The notes below the pieces were generated by a model. That model saw nothing but the letters and a program-made list of their open reading frames with translations, had not been told where the DNA came from and made no database searches. Position numbers and translations under genes: made by a program. A stretch of 64,000 nt of DNA, from the NCBI GenBank assembly GCA_013397435.1, contig VZRG01002622.1, forward strand, positions 1-64,000. Reading direction: 5' to 3'. The DNA is from Erythrocercus mccallii. Lineage: Eukaryota > Chordata > Aves > Passeriformes > Dicruridae. Position 1 is the stretch's first letter; the number at the start of each line of letters is the position of its first letter. This document shows positions 24,498-37,128 of the stretch, piece by piece.

Positions 24498-27400
24498 CAG
24501 ATGCAAAAGTTATCATGTTTGCCTCCTTGTAATTAATTCTTTCTTTTGAATTAGGTTACTTGAAGAATTTATTTTTCAATTACCTGTCAAAGAATTTATT
24601 ATTACACTCCCCACCGCATCCTCCTCCACCAAAATCTAAGACATACATTTCACTTAAAGCTATTTAAAATACAGTGAATAATACTCAAATGTGCACTAAG
24701 AGTAATTTTTAATATTTAACTGAAATATTTCAACATCCTAGTTTTGCTTTGAGATAGTTCAGTGAACCTGCTCAGGATCCCACTTGACTACGTGACCTTG
24801 CACACTGCACTTTGCAGGAAGATGGTTTCAATTTATCTTTCTATTATAACAAATGCTCATCTCAATGATTTTTTTTCAGCACAATATGAATGGCAGAAAA
24901 AACACAGAACAACACTCACACACACTGAATTATAACTTGAGAACATACAGGCGTATCTTGCCTCCTGATGCAGAAAGTAAGGAAAGAGTAAAGAAATTCT
25001 GACAAGACAACAGGTGATCCTAACAAAATGTGAGATCTTTACAGTACTAAAAGAAAGAGATGAAGCAGACACTTCATATCAGTAAAGAAAAAAAATCTTT
25101 TAAGAGTGAAGAAAACAAAAAACAAGTGACACAAACGTGTAACTCATTCTGATTAAGTTACTGGCCAAACATCAGAAAGAAAAGAATGGCTCATCAATCA
25201 GCTCTCAGAGATGTTACAGATCCCATTCCCTGTGTTATGAACATCTTCCAGCCTTAATTAGAATAATCAAAACCTCCAGTACTACAACCACAAACGGCCC
25301 TTTAATTATGTAGAGGTTTAACAGGAGGATCGCTAGGATCAAGTTACTATCTTTTATTACAATACAGGTGGGATTTTAGCTAGTATATTACATTCCTGTT
25401 TGCAAAAGAAGCATGGTATTACTTCTTCCTCCTAGAACAGGTATTTCATTTCAACACAAACATTTAATCATTTCAGTATGTGGGCAAACAGCAAATACAG
25501 TTGTCTTTACCTGAGAAGATTACAGCTTTATGTATGGGAAAGTTGGAAGAGGAAACACTCACTAGTTTTTACACTCTCAATTTCAAGGCATTTTGACCGA
25601 AAGTTTGAGATTCAAACTTCCTGTTCTGCACAGAAATAAACAGAGAGCAAACCTTCTCTAAGTGGGTACATGAGAATGCAGCAGGGACAAAAATCATCCT
25701 CAGGCATGCTTTTTTTCTTAAATGATAGTAACATGCTGGACCAGGAAAAAAATTCCACCTTGCTGCATCCTGCACGTGACTGTTTGGGTTTTTTTTTAAT
25801 TAAGTCACCTAGAGAAAAAAAATTAGAAGAGCTGCTGAAAGCAAAGAGTTTAGTGGTTGTGGATTCATTTTATTTTTAAGATAGCTGGACTAGCAGTTCT
25901 TTTGCTTCCATACTCCAGAAGCCTTTTCTTTAATAATGAATAAGAGTCTAGGAAAGTAAATCCAAGAGGTACTCATCTTTCCTCTCAAGGAAGCAATCAC
26001 CATCTGTTCACATTTGCCAAACACAGATGCAGTAAGACCAAGAGAGCAAGGGGTCCCATCTGTTCTGCTTCCCTCTCATGGCAAGGAAGGGGACAGCGAC
26101 CAGCCCCTGTGAGCCCACAGCCTGCCAACAGCCACTGCCCTAAGGAACATGGCCCACTGCTCAGAAATCACAGGCTTTTCATAAAGGTTCAGATGAGAAG
26201 GACAAAAGTAGGGCCAACTACTTGCAAGGTCAGAGCAGCATGAGAAAGCCAAAAGTGTAACTTGACAACAGTCCAAACTTCAAAAAGCTCTCATGAGGAT
26301 GTCACATCATCTTTGAAGACCTCCAAGGCACTTGCCTGCGCACCCACAGGACCAAACGAAATCTTGCTCCCAGGATTTTCATCATCTGTTGTGGCAAGTC
26401 ACTGGGCAGGCCTCATTAGCCATATCCCTAACAGCTTTAATTGACAACTATAGTGCTTGGGCTAGACAGCCAGATGAAAGACTAACTGAGGCTGTAAAGA
26501 CAAAAAGAATCCCATGCTACTCTAGACATAACGAGCTGTTTCTGAGTGACAGGGCACTTGTACTCCTGGGGTAAAGGTGTCTGTTTTAAATGACAAACCC
26601 ACTCAATGGGATCGCTGTCTTCACAAAGAGGCACTCTTACTCACCCGGCTGCAAAGGCAGCGAAGAGAAAGGCAACATATGAGGAACACCCAGCCAGAAC
26701 CAAAACTGAGCTGGGATGGCTGCCAGAAGTCTCCAGGCACATCAGACAGAGCACACTTCACATTTCTTCACAGGTCTACTTGGCTACTGGTTAAATAACT
26801 ACTTTCTCTCCCTCTCTTTTTTCTTTTGTAGCACTGTACATTGCTGACAGCAGCCCACTGCAAATTGCCTGCCATAATTTAGCTCACTAAATGCAGTAAT
26901 GCGTTCATATAGACAAGATGCAGTAAGAAGTGGCACAGTAAGGAACAGGACTTTTGCCAAATTTGACAAAGACAGCCTGTGCAAATGAAAGCCCTTATAG
27001 CTGAAAGAGCACAAGCAGCTTTAATAGAAAGGGAGAAAGCTTAAAGAGGTTCTGTAACATGCCCAATTCTTTCCCCAGGAGCAACCTAAATTAAATCATC
27101 AGGCTACAAGCTTAAAAAAACGCCATTTCTCTACTGCTTTAGATAAAAAATAATGTTCATCACTGTCTTTAAGATTTCACAGGGAGAATAACCACATCTA
27201 ACAAGGTGCGTTTTTAAAATTTTGTCTGTTTTTTTTCTCCTTTCCAGATTCCTGTCTCCTATTTCCAGCCACAGAACAAAACCAACCCCTCCAGACTGCA
27301 CACACATAAATATTTTTACAAGAAAAAGATTAACCCTGACTCTAAAACTGTCTGCAGTAAATCCTAATTAACTTTCTAAGTATCTCTTCTACCTAACATT

Positions 27401-28320
27401 TGATGATTCATAGGTGCACTCCAATGTGCCAAAGGAGCTCACTCAGCTCATAGTGGAATGCAACTCAGTGCACTGCCACATCCATATGACAATTTTCAGG
27501 TTTGTCATTTTGTTTGTTCAGTTAGGATAGGAAATGATTTTAGGTTCTGTGAAACTCAAGAGTATGGCTAAGCTGGGTTTTACGTGACAATTTAAGAATG
27601 TTGTACTAAATGCAATACTTATTCTGTTCAACTCTGCAGATATCCAGAACGACTGAGATTTTTGCAACTAAGTTAGCAGATTCACTTGCAGTATTACTCC
27701 AGTATTTTGCAATAAAATAAACAAGAAATGTTCTCCAGTTTGGATCTTTTAACTTGTTTTAAAAGTCTGGCTTCAGCACATAGTTTCATCCTGCTCAATT
27801 CTACTAATTTTGTCAAAAGAGCTTTGCAATTTGACTTCTAACTATCAAAAATGTGGTGCATATAAAAATACCTTCATGATACTAATTCTATTGTATCTTT
27901 TACAGGGGTGGTTGTACCCAGATATTTTCTGGCACCTGAATCAGTAAATTGATTTACCCTCCTTGGCCCTCCTAAGAAAAACACTAAGGCCCATTCTAGC
28001 CAAGCTAAAAACACATACTAGACAATTAGCTCAACATTTCACAGAAGGAAGTGTGTGGTATGTAGCCAAACCTCTGTAAACACACAGAATAACAGTATCT
28101 TTTAATCCCTTTATGTTCCAGCTCCAATCCCAGCCTTTTCAGACACACACAAAACGCACCTGTGGCTTAACTGATTCTGCAAGCAGTATTAGACTCCCCC
28201 AAATGGGCAAGAAGAGTATATGTGTGGAAAGTCAATTCACAGAGGCATATTCAACACATGGGAGAAGAAATTCCTAAAAGCAGCATTTCACCAACTCCAA
28301 ATCTTCAATATGTGGACGAA

Positions 28321-28366
28321 GGCAGAAAGGCTACTTACTTACAGGCAGAAAGGCTACTTACTTACG
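28321..28366. repeat. 23-bp tandem duplication
   Basis: The 23-bp unit starting ggcagaaaggctacttactt is present twice in direct succession (28321-28343 and 28344-28366) with one mismatch at the last base. It is intronic. Confidence 0.95.
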
Positions 28367-28821
28367 GGAAACTGATTGGTTTGATAAGTCATCACCTAAC
28401 AATGCTGTTAAATATCCTTGTGGCTGCTGTGATAAGCTTCCTTTGACCGGCAAGGATTCTTCACATGATTCCTGCCTCTAGGGCAGTCACCATTCCACCC
28501 TGCTGCAGCCTCTTCCTCAGGCACTGCACAGCATCATTTCACAATATCTTTTAATTGCTGTTTTCCTAGATGTAAATTAAAAGGCCATTTGGATAGTAAG
28601 TCTGCACTGATCCTTTGGGTATGGAAGGCTAGGTAATGTTCACAAGCCCAGTATCTCTCAGCTGGTAGAACTGGCAAACATCCTATCACTGGTAATTCAC
28701 GCCATGGTTTTCTCAACACAATACTGTCACGAAGATACACATCTCCTGATGGGAATCCCTGATAAGACAGGGTGCTCAGCCATTCAGTGACAACTCTTAC
28801 TGGTTCCTTGCTTCCTCCCAT

Positions 28822-28907
28822 CCTCCCCCACCACATTCAGCCAGTATACCTCAGCAAACTGAAACCTCCCCCACCACATTCACCCATTATACCTCAGCAA
28901 ACTGAAA
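28822..28907. repeat. 43-bp tandem duplication spanning the exon F donor
   Basis: Copies lie at 28822-28864 and 28865-28907. They differ at 2 of 43 positions. Each contains, on the minus strand, the last 15 bases of exon F followed by a GT donor and 28 intron bases. Confidence 0.97.
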
Positions 28908-28973
28908 CAATGCAGACTCCTCCGTTTGTTTTACTGCCCCCAGGACTCCAGGCTGTGACGTGTTGGAAGAGAT
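28893..28973 (-). CDS. BBX: BBX coding exon F: cassette repeat 2, with duplicated donor
   Basis: This is the second 81-bp repeat exon (residues 252-278), beginning ISSNTSQPGVLG and ending EESALFQFAE. The acceptor is ttcctgacag above 28973. The donor is GCTGAG|gtataa at 28892, phase 0. The splice site and the last 15 exon bases are repeated 43 bp downstream by a tandem duplication, giving a second donor GCTGAG|gtatac after 28850. Using that second donor would add 43 nt beginning GTA TAA, which is valine then stop, so only the proximal donor gives full-length protein. This copy lacks the cysteine found before the final block in repeats 1, 3 and 4. Confidence 0.92.
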
Positions 28974-31180
28974 CTGTCAGGAAAACAATTATGCTTGTAT
29001 TACCTAACTCTTCAGTTTCAGTATCACACTTCAACATGCTAAATTTATAATCTGTCATAAACAGACTCCTGGTACTCCAGAGTATACAAACGAGTCCCAA
29101 CACACCCTTAGAACAAACAGTATCTGCTCTCCAGGAAACACATAAACAGGTCATCTGTGAAACGGTGATCTTAAATTATTTTTCAGAAGGAAAATCCTTC
29201 CTAGGATCAACAAAACAGGCTTTTTTTGGAAAAAAAAAATTGCCTGCTGAGATGCCAAAGAAGGGTTAGCAACAAATACTTAACACTATTGTATTTCACC
29301 GTTCAGTGCAAGACCTGAAACTGCAGAATGGTGGTGACTGGTGACGATAGAGCACAAATTGCTACCTAGCACAGAAGGTAAGTGTGGACAGGAACACAAT
29401 GTGTGCAGGTATTTTGAGATACCAGATCTATCCAACACACTAAGGTAACTGCATTTCATATTTTTAAACTTGTGTCCATTAGTTTTTGTTGCAAATGATA
29501 CCTCTGATTAACGTCAGACTTCACTGTAAGTACCAATTGCTTTGCCACTGACACACATACCTACCATGCACTGGTTAGGTGCACCCCCTCTACAGGCTGT
29601 TTAACATCCTTGAAAAATAAGACTAGCTAATCTGCATTTCTAATTACTGATCATCAGTAAGCTATTTCTAAACCACATGTTTTAGCAGTGCAGGTGAGCT
29701 GGTTTCCTGGCACCCATTGAAACTTTTCTTCAACGGGTAAGGAAAAGCTGGAGGTCAGAAGCCCTTACCAAGGGCCTATCTGGCAGCACACAATTCCTGC
29801 CTACTGTCACGGGGTCTGGCACTTCCCTCCTTCAGCACTGTAAAATGAACTGAAACAATTAGGTGAGCTGGTATTTGTCTTATCCTTTAAAAGATTCAGC
29901 AGTGAAATTCAATATAAGACATTGCTCTACCGACAATTTAAGCACACAGAAGCACCTCAGAAATACCGGAAGATGGATGTTGAACCATTACCACAAAAGT
30001 GTCATAAGTTATACTGGAATTAACCAATTCTAAGAAGCCTCTAAGTATTGCTTTTCATTGCTGGCACACCAGGCATTTCCTCTTCCTAACAAGGAAAGCC
30101 AGCAGGCTGTTTAAGAGCCTAATTAGAGGTTATCTACTTCACTATGCCCATTACCTTTAATCAGAAATAAAGGATCTGTGTTTCAATTTAATTCTAATAC
30201 ATTTGAAAGACTCGGATCTAAAGTTGGAACTGGAGGGCTTGTGTGTTGATGCTAAAATATCCAACTGAAAAAAAAAGTCCCATTTTCTGTGTGCTAGGAT
30301 TGCAATGTATCTGCTCCAGAAGTGATGACGTTTTAGGGAGAAGTATGAAGGTGCAAAGGAAATCAATATGAAAGTCACACAAGTCAGACTCACAGCTGGT
30401 GTGAATACAGGTAATAAAAAGACCCTACTACAACAAAAATTCCATATACACTTACTGAAAAACTTCCCAGTGTCCCATAAAATCAGGATCTATACAACTA
30501 AATATTTTTGTGTCATGTATTATGACTATTTCAAAAGTTGGAACAATACCAAGAAACAAGTGATGCTTGCAGAGGGCCAGAGCTCCTCGCAATGTCATTT
30601 TTGTCATATTATTTACATCACTGAAACCCATTAAGACTTGGATGAAACTGTTTTCTTTCTTCAAAGAAAAAGAGCAACAATACACACACCACAATTGCAC
30701 TTCTAACAGTATCTGGAGTATGTTGACAAAAATATTGTACAATTATAAAGCACACTTGCACAGAACTGTTTGGTGGTTCTAGAAGAAAATTTTGGAAATT
30801 TAAGAACTACAATTACTTTTGATGGAGCCGATGACTAAAGCAGCCACAATAGATTACAAATATAATGTAACACCCAATACATATTAAAATCTTAGTTAAT
30901 GAGGCTCTAGTTTAAAACTAAATGCAGGAATGACATATCTCCAAATTACAGCTTAAACCACAGTTCCATTATGGCACTTGGGTTTCCACCATGGCCCTAA
31001 ACACTCTCTCTTGCACTTCGAGTCTGACCAATCTGATGATTCAACAACATAAACCCAAAAATGAGGGAACAAATAACAGCATCAATTTTAGTTAAAGATA
31101 TTTGATTTCTTTCCAGCTGGACATCAGATGCTTCTTAAAAGGAAGCACTTGGATAAAAACTCCTTTTTAGAGAAACTCAC
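28974..31180 (-). other. BBX intron E-F (2207 bp)
   Basis: The donor is gtgagt at 31180 and the acceptor ttcctgacag ends at 28974. No named repeat or additional exon was recognised. Confidence 0.8.
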
Positions 31181-31261
31181 CTCTGCAAACTGAAACAATG
31201 ATGACTTCTGACAGGCTTCTGTGCAATTAGATGCATCAGACTGGCAAGTACTGGAGGAAAC
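31181..31261 (-). CDS. BBX: BBX coding exon E: cassette repeat 1 (LFQFAE)
   Basis: This is the first of four 81-bp exons that each encode one 27-residue repeat. Here it begins VSSSTCQSDASN and ends KSSLFQFAE (residues 225-251). The acceptor is ccttatttcag just above 31261 and the donor is GAG|gtgagt at 31180, close to consensus. Both ends are phase 0, so skipping this exon would not alter the frame. The pattern is [V/I]SSxT at the start and LFQ[F/L]AE at the end. The serine-rich start and amphipathic end are shared with exons F, G and H, which indicates ancient exon duplication. The function of the repeat is unknown to me. Confidence 0.93.
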
Positions 31262-33754
31262 CTGAAATAAGGAGTGTGCAGAGTAAAACCTAAAGGTACT
31301 TCTCTCAAGCTAAAAACAACAGTGAACAAAACAAATCATTTAAGAGAAGAAGGACAAGCTAATGTTTCACAGTCCTGGAAAGATTAAATCTTATTTATAC
31401 GAAAACATAGTTTAGTACCCATTTTAATGCATTTGAAAACTATCTTAGAAAAAGACCACAAAAATACCAGGGTTTGTTTTTTCTCCTTTCACGATTGTGA
31501 ACTTTTCATAAGAGTTTTATGCCATAGAATATTCAATGGATTATACTGGACTACACACATAACTATCTTGTATTGGTCACACTATCGACACTGCTAGATC
31601 TGTAATTTGTGCTATAATTCTGAGTAAGATTACTCAAAAGTTTAAAAAAATTTGAAGACAGTTGATGACAGGAACACTTGTTAGAAGAAAATCTCCAATC
31701 ACAACAGCATGAAAATAAGTAAATAAGGGTAGCACAAGGTTAAAATTTCTCAAATCATGTATCTAAACATACATTTTAGGGGTGCTTTTGAGAAGCAGTG
31801 CAAGATAGTCATTATATCTGAAAACAAAATACAAAAAAAGACCGTTCAAAACCAGAAGTCTTACTTGAATTAACAAAGATCTTAGCCATGGTATTCTTAT
31901 TAGCTAGAAATAGGTTGATCAACCATTGTTCTGTAAAGGATTCTATCAAATATGATGCACTCATTAAGTGTCACATTTGAGTGTAAAAGATTTACATGTG
32001 TAACTCCTAGGAGAACGAAATACTGTTAGTATAAAATAAGGTATGTAACACAGGTATAAGGTATGTAAGAAACAGAAAAAAGGGAGGCTAGGTAAGATTT
32101 TAGAAAAAGTAACAAGATGGACTTTTTTCCCCCTCAAAATTTCAGTTTATTTAAAAGATGCAAAATACATGTGGGGCTTTTTCTTACTCATTACCTAAAC
32201 AAGTAAATCAACAGCTTTTAATGGTGCAAGCACATGAGATTCAGCTACCGACTGCACCTGTTGCTAGTAAGCAGGAAGCCCCACAGCACGTGCAGCTTGC
32301 CCTGCTGCTCCTGGGGCCATTCTTCTGAGATCCTGAAGCACTGCAATAGCAACAGCAGCATTGGCTTTCAGGAATCTGCTACCCACGTTCCCCTGGAAAC
32401 ACTAAATCCAAGTGTAGCAACCCACAGGCCAAGGGGAAATGTACCAATGTGACAATTTGCTTACATACACAAACAAACTTGTTTCTTCCCATCCATAAAA
32501 ACCGAGCAGTAACAGTGACTCCTGTGATCTATATTTTCACCATATTTATTACACACTGAGCAGGATGTTTTATCAGTGTACGATGGGAATACAGCAACCC
32601 AAAGGGCCACAAATAATGTATTTTTAATGTCTATCTTCTGCCTTTTTAGTAGGTTGTGCTACTCTTTTCACTGATGTAATGGTTATTACTGACTTTTATC
32701 ATGTCTCTGCACCGTCTGTTTAAGATGTCTGTGCCTCAACAGTAGTCTGGACTATACCAGGAAAGCATCTTGCTGCTTTTGAGTGACCCACCTCTGAAGG
32801 TCTGAGATTCTGCAAAGCTGTAAATACATAAGGTTGCTACTTGCACGTCTGAGCACTCATTTGGTTATTTTAGGCCAACGTGCTGGTGGAATTCTTAAAG
32901 GAATAACCAAATTTTGGACTTGTTTCCCATACTTTCTGCAGTTCAACCAGCTGCCTTACACCACTTAGCTCTGAGTTTGGAGCCACTGAACCATGGACCC
33001 CAGGAGCACCATGCTGGAGTGGAGGTGCCCTTCCAGAGGGGCTATCCCAGCTCAGCCCCCAGAACACAGGTGCTGTCATACACTCAGGATGACCCTTCCT
33101 CGCTGCCTTGGGGGCCATGTGCAGGGGGCTGGGTACAGCTTGTACACCTAGTAGTACAAGAACCACTTGCCGTGGGAGACGTGAAGCTCAGTTCTCCACA
33201 GTTTTGTGTGTAGAGGACAGATTGCTGCTGCTCAGTAACTCAGTGGAGATCTTGTGGTTGGAACCACTATGCTTTTCCTATTAATTCCTGCTACTCTTAA
33301 AAAACTTAACGCTGTTGCCTTTACTTGGCAGAGCACTAATCTGAGCGTGTTTCTTCTACTTTGCTGCTCCCCAAACATTCTTGACCTGTGGGAAACTTCT
33401 TATCTCTAGGACTTCTAACCTGTGCCAGGCTGAACCTGATCAAAGCATTAAAATCACTACCAGTGTAATGACACAGATAGTGTCATTTTGTACATCTCAT
33501 TTCCTGCTCTAATAAAATGTCCTCAGATCCCACTTCTCCTGTTTTTTCCTCCCAGCCTTCCTTTAAGCTGTATTGAGAGATTTTTCACTTCTGATCCACA
33601 CTTTGCACAGACCCTGCATCACATGCAAGACAGCCTTTTGTTCTCAAAAAGAAGGAAACCACGGGCCTTCCTTTCCCTGCAGGTTACTCTAACCTGCTCA
33701 AAAACGATCACAGCGAACAAGGGTGGAGGAAAACCCCTGGGACAGCCACACTCT

Positions 33755-33960
33755 GACCGGTGCGAGGCGCTAGCGCTGGTAGACAGGCAGGCTTTGGAGG
33801 ACGCTCCGGATTTCGGGATTTCTGGGCAGTAACCTACAGAGAGTCCACTAGGTGCTGCTGTAAGGCAAGGCAAGGCAAGGCAAGGGCCTGACGGACGAGA
33901 AAGGAGATGAGCTGGAAGGCGAACGGGCGAGCAAGGAGCGCTGCTCACCCGGCTTCAGCC
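33755..33960. promoter_or_regulatory. Intragenic CpG-rich patch (candidate alternative promoter or enhancer)
   Basis: About 15 CpG dinucleotides cluster in roughly 200 bp (for example ggtgcgaggcgctagcgctg, acgctccggatttcggg, ggcgaacgggcgagc), in an intron where CpG is otherwise rare. Donor-like sequences flank it on both strands: ctgcg|gtgagg near 33980 on the plus strand and gaagccg|ggtgagc near 33950 on the minus strand. No TATA box or other core element is clear. The function is inferred only from composition. Confidence 0.35.
33862..33885. repeat. (AAGGC)n pentanucleotide microsatellite, about 4.8 units
   Basis: AAGGC repeats perfectly from 33862 to 33885. It lies inside the CpG-rich patch of intron D-E. 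Confidence 0.95.
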
Positions 33961-35201
33961 TTGCTGCCAAATAACCTGCGGTGAGGACTACCAGGCTTTG
34001 CCTGGCAAAACCACAGCAGCTAGAGCAGACCTGTCCGGCATCTGTGCTCAGGTGTTCAACAAAATACGCTCATCCACCAGCGTCTTGTGTAACCGATGAA
34101 AGCATCCAAATGCAGGGGGAAACTCGCTGCATGTCCACGTCCTTTGCTGACTATGTAAGGTCTGTAGCTTCTCTTGCCTGCTTACTAACTCCAGCTGCTG
34201 CCTAGAAATCAATCACCTACCAACACTGAATTCTGTTATCAGAAGAGAAGCTCTCTAGTCTATTACAAAAATTTGAAAAATGGGAACATACAGGCAACCG
34301 CAATTGAAGCCTCAAAACGACTTTGTAAATATCACTCTTCCCATCCTCCTGCTGGCAGGTCACTTGGTTACCTGACATCTGGGCTTCTGGCAACTTGAAG
34401 ATTAAACACCTCACTCGAAAAAACCCTATCCATTCATTTGGCATACACTTGGCAGAACATCAGCAGGTGTTGAATACTTTTCATTGGATTAGCAGACCTC
34501 TAAGTACAATGTCCTTCATTCTCTCTCGAGTGCTGAGCAACACTGTGCCAGTGCTGTCCTCCCCTCCCATTAACAATTTAAGATTGGAAGAGTATGTAAG
34601 ACCTGTGCTTACAAGGCTGCATAATCACACATATGCACAGCAGTCAATATGCATGTTGACAGGTAATCCTGTGTCTGGCAGATCCCCAGTTTAAGAACCA
34701 TATATATAGCATGTATCTTAAGAGCAGACACACACTTTAATGATTTACATTATAATTTATGTAAAAATTTAGACTACATGTTATAATGTATAGCATTCTT
34801 TAAAATATGACACTGTCTGTCCTTTTAAAAAAATAGAAATGCCAAGGCTTTAGAAGTACAATGTGTATTTATATACTCATGTGCATATAAAAACAATACA
34901 TATATTCTCCGTAATAAAGCAACTTCTGAATCTCTTTCACTAACCATACCTCTGTAGTCACCTTAGTATACCAGATTCTCTGCCATGTGGATACCAATTT
35001 TAATACAACGCAAGTGACTCCTCTCCACTGAAGAGCAAAGCAGCTCCCCAACTCTACAATGAATTCTCAAGCTGCTTTCTGTCATACCACCTCCTAGCAT
35101 GTTCTGCTAACCTTCCAGATGCTGGTTTAAGTGTGAGACCATAAGCATGGAAACCCAACCATAGATTCTCCTAAAGGCATGCAAAAACGACCATCTTACA
35201 T

Positions 35202-35241
35202 CTCCTCTGTCTGCACGCCAGAGGGTGGGAAGACAGAGGAG
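35202..35241. repeat. Hairpin with perfect 11-bp arms
   Basis: ctcctctgtct (35202-35212) and agacagaggag (35231-35241) are exact reverse complements separated by 18 bases. No U-run or known RNA motif is attached. Confidence 0.8.
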
Positions 35242-36775
35242 CTGTTCAGTTATTCAAGTTTAATAGGTTTAGGATCATTACTGCATTTGAGAAACAAATG
35301 CCTGAGAAATATTTGCTCTGTATCTATTCACCACTGAAACGTATGAAAATAAAGGAAAAATGGAAGACACACCAGGGTTGCCACATGAAAGAAACCGAGA
35401 AAAGTCTCTCAGCACCTGGACACACAGCTGGAGACTTAACTGCTGCCAACACACAATGAGGAGGACTCAACTTTGTTCATCTGGGTCCCTCTAAGAATAC
35501 CAATCACCCCAATTGATCTGGAGGAAGTATTTTACGAAGGGGACCCTCAAAAAGAATCAGAGAAGTGCACTTTCCTGGGAAAGTGCTCTGTCCCTTAACC
35601 ACTTGTCAGATAGGGTAGGACAATTAAAATATGGTAACTCATTATTAAGTATGGCCTAAATTATGGCTCATCACGATTCTAACAGTCCCCCACCTAGTTT
35701 TGTCTGGGCTGTATTTATGACAATTATTCTGCTCTACATTTTTGGGGAAAGCAGATGACACAGCGTACTTCTTTGATGTGGAAGGCCAGGTTTTAAAAGA
35801 AGACTACAGGCCCAGAAGTGTACAGCGCAGTTTATCCATAAAGTGAGTATTTTATCACAAGCTGTATTGCATGCTTCCATCAGGAAAAATGGGATTTATT
35901 GAGGCACATGGGAAGTGTGTCTTTCGCTCAAAATAAAAAAGTTCTGATTAAAAGAACTTCCAAGCAGTGAAACAATCACACAACATGCTTTTTGATTTAA
36001 CTCTAAATCTATATGTAGATTTTATTCCTACATTGCCATCTGAATTCATAGTATTGAGGATTTTGTAAAATCAAGACACCTCAGCTCTCCTCTCAAGGTC
36101 ATCACAAAGACCTTTTTTAAAAGAATGCAATATCTATGACTACAATATACCTTCCCTCAGATTTAAATGTAACAGCATAATAAAAGCAGCTTCTATGCTC
36201 TCAGCTGAGATTAGAAGTTTGAGAAGTACAGGAAAGTATAATTTTAGCACAAAATAATTTCTTTTCACTTCTCTGTCAACTTGGCTTGAGTATTTCTTAT
36301 TTCTCATGCTGCAACACGGAAGGCCAGTACCCACACAGCACAAAACTTCCATGGCTAAAACTGGTCTGCAAAGCACTGAGGAGTCCTGGCAGTACGGGAG
36401 CAATACATCTCAAATGTACTACACATATAGATTAAGTTAATTATTACTTTTCCTCCCAATAAAAACAACAAGAAAAGAAAGCTCTTTCCTAGAGCTAGAG
36501 ATTTATGGCAGTGGCTACTTATTATACCCAACAAAGGAGCCACCTTTGGAATAGTTTTCAAAGTTGGCCTAAAAACCAGGTGATATTAATAATCAGAAAG
36601 ACCAGAGATTTCTGCACTACTGGAGATATGCACAAACACTTGCTAGACTCCTTTGTAAAAACACAAAACACGTTTGCGATGGCAACTGAACTACAAACTT
36701 CTTTTTAGACATAAGGATTTAGTGAATAGGAGCAGAGTGAAATACTTCCATTACCTGTTAGCACTTTGTAGGAAA

Positions 36776-36880
36776 TTATTTATTTATTTATTTATCTGTT
36801 AGCGCCAAGGGCACAGTTGTGTGAGGCATTGCACAAGCATATAAAATCCTTGCCCAGAAAAGCTTGCAACCCACCTGTTT
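36776..36880. repeat. (TTTA)n microsatellite joined to a decayed ancient interspersed repeat
   Basis: Five TTTA-type units (36776-36795) are followed by ttagcgccaagggcacag, then aggcattgcacaagcatataa and cttgcccagaaaagcttgcaaccc. The latter resembles a widespread amniote repeat tail (the block containing a form of GTACAAACA...CCTTGCCCAGAGCTTACAA) that I recall but cannot name with certainty. Confidence 0.5.
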
Positions 36881-37128
36881 GTTAACAGTCACTGTATTTC
36901 AACCCTTTTACCTCTGACAATGTCTCGTCATGGGGCAAGCTTGACTGGTGTGCATAAGTATCCGCAGAGTTAATATTGAACTGTGCTCAACCTCTACATG
37001 CACAGCTGGGATACAAGAGTCACACTTCATTCCCAGCTGAGATTACCTGAGATGTGAAGTAACTTTCATTCCCTATTGGTCAAATACTTCTCTTACAAGC
37101 TCTTGTGGTAAAGGAGAGAGTTCCTTAC

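Larger units (their letters stand above)
23450..28892 (-). other. BBX intron F-G (5443 bp)
   Basis: It contains a CR1 3' fragment on the plus strand at about 24235-24497, a 23-bp tandem duplication at 28321-28366 and, at the exon F end, the 43-bp duplication that carries a second donor. The remainder is AT-rich sequence without recognisable content. Confidence 0.8.
31262..37128 (-). other. BBX intron D-E (5867 bp)
   Basis: The interval contains a CpG-rich patch at about 33755-33960 with an (AAGGC)n microsatellite, a hairpin with perfect 11-bp arms at 35202-35241, and a decayed interspersed repeat at about 36776-36880. A locally GC-rich stretch at about 32900-33200 has overlapping chance frames on both strands. 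Confidence 0.8.

Noticed and set aside
34217..34694. Frames of 75-99 codons near the CpG patch
   Set aside because: None begins at a convincing promoter or has conserved content, so they do not support a separate gene.
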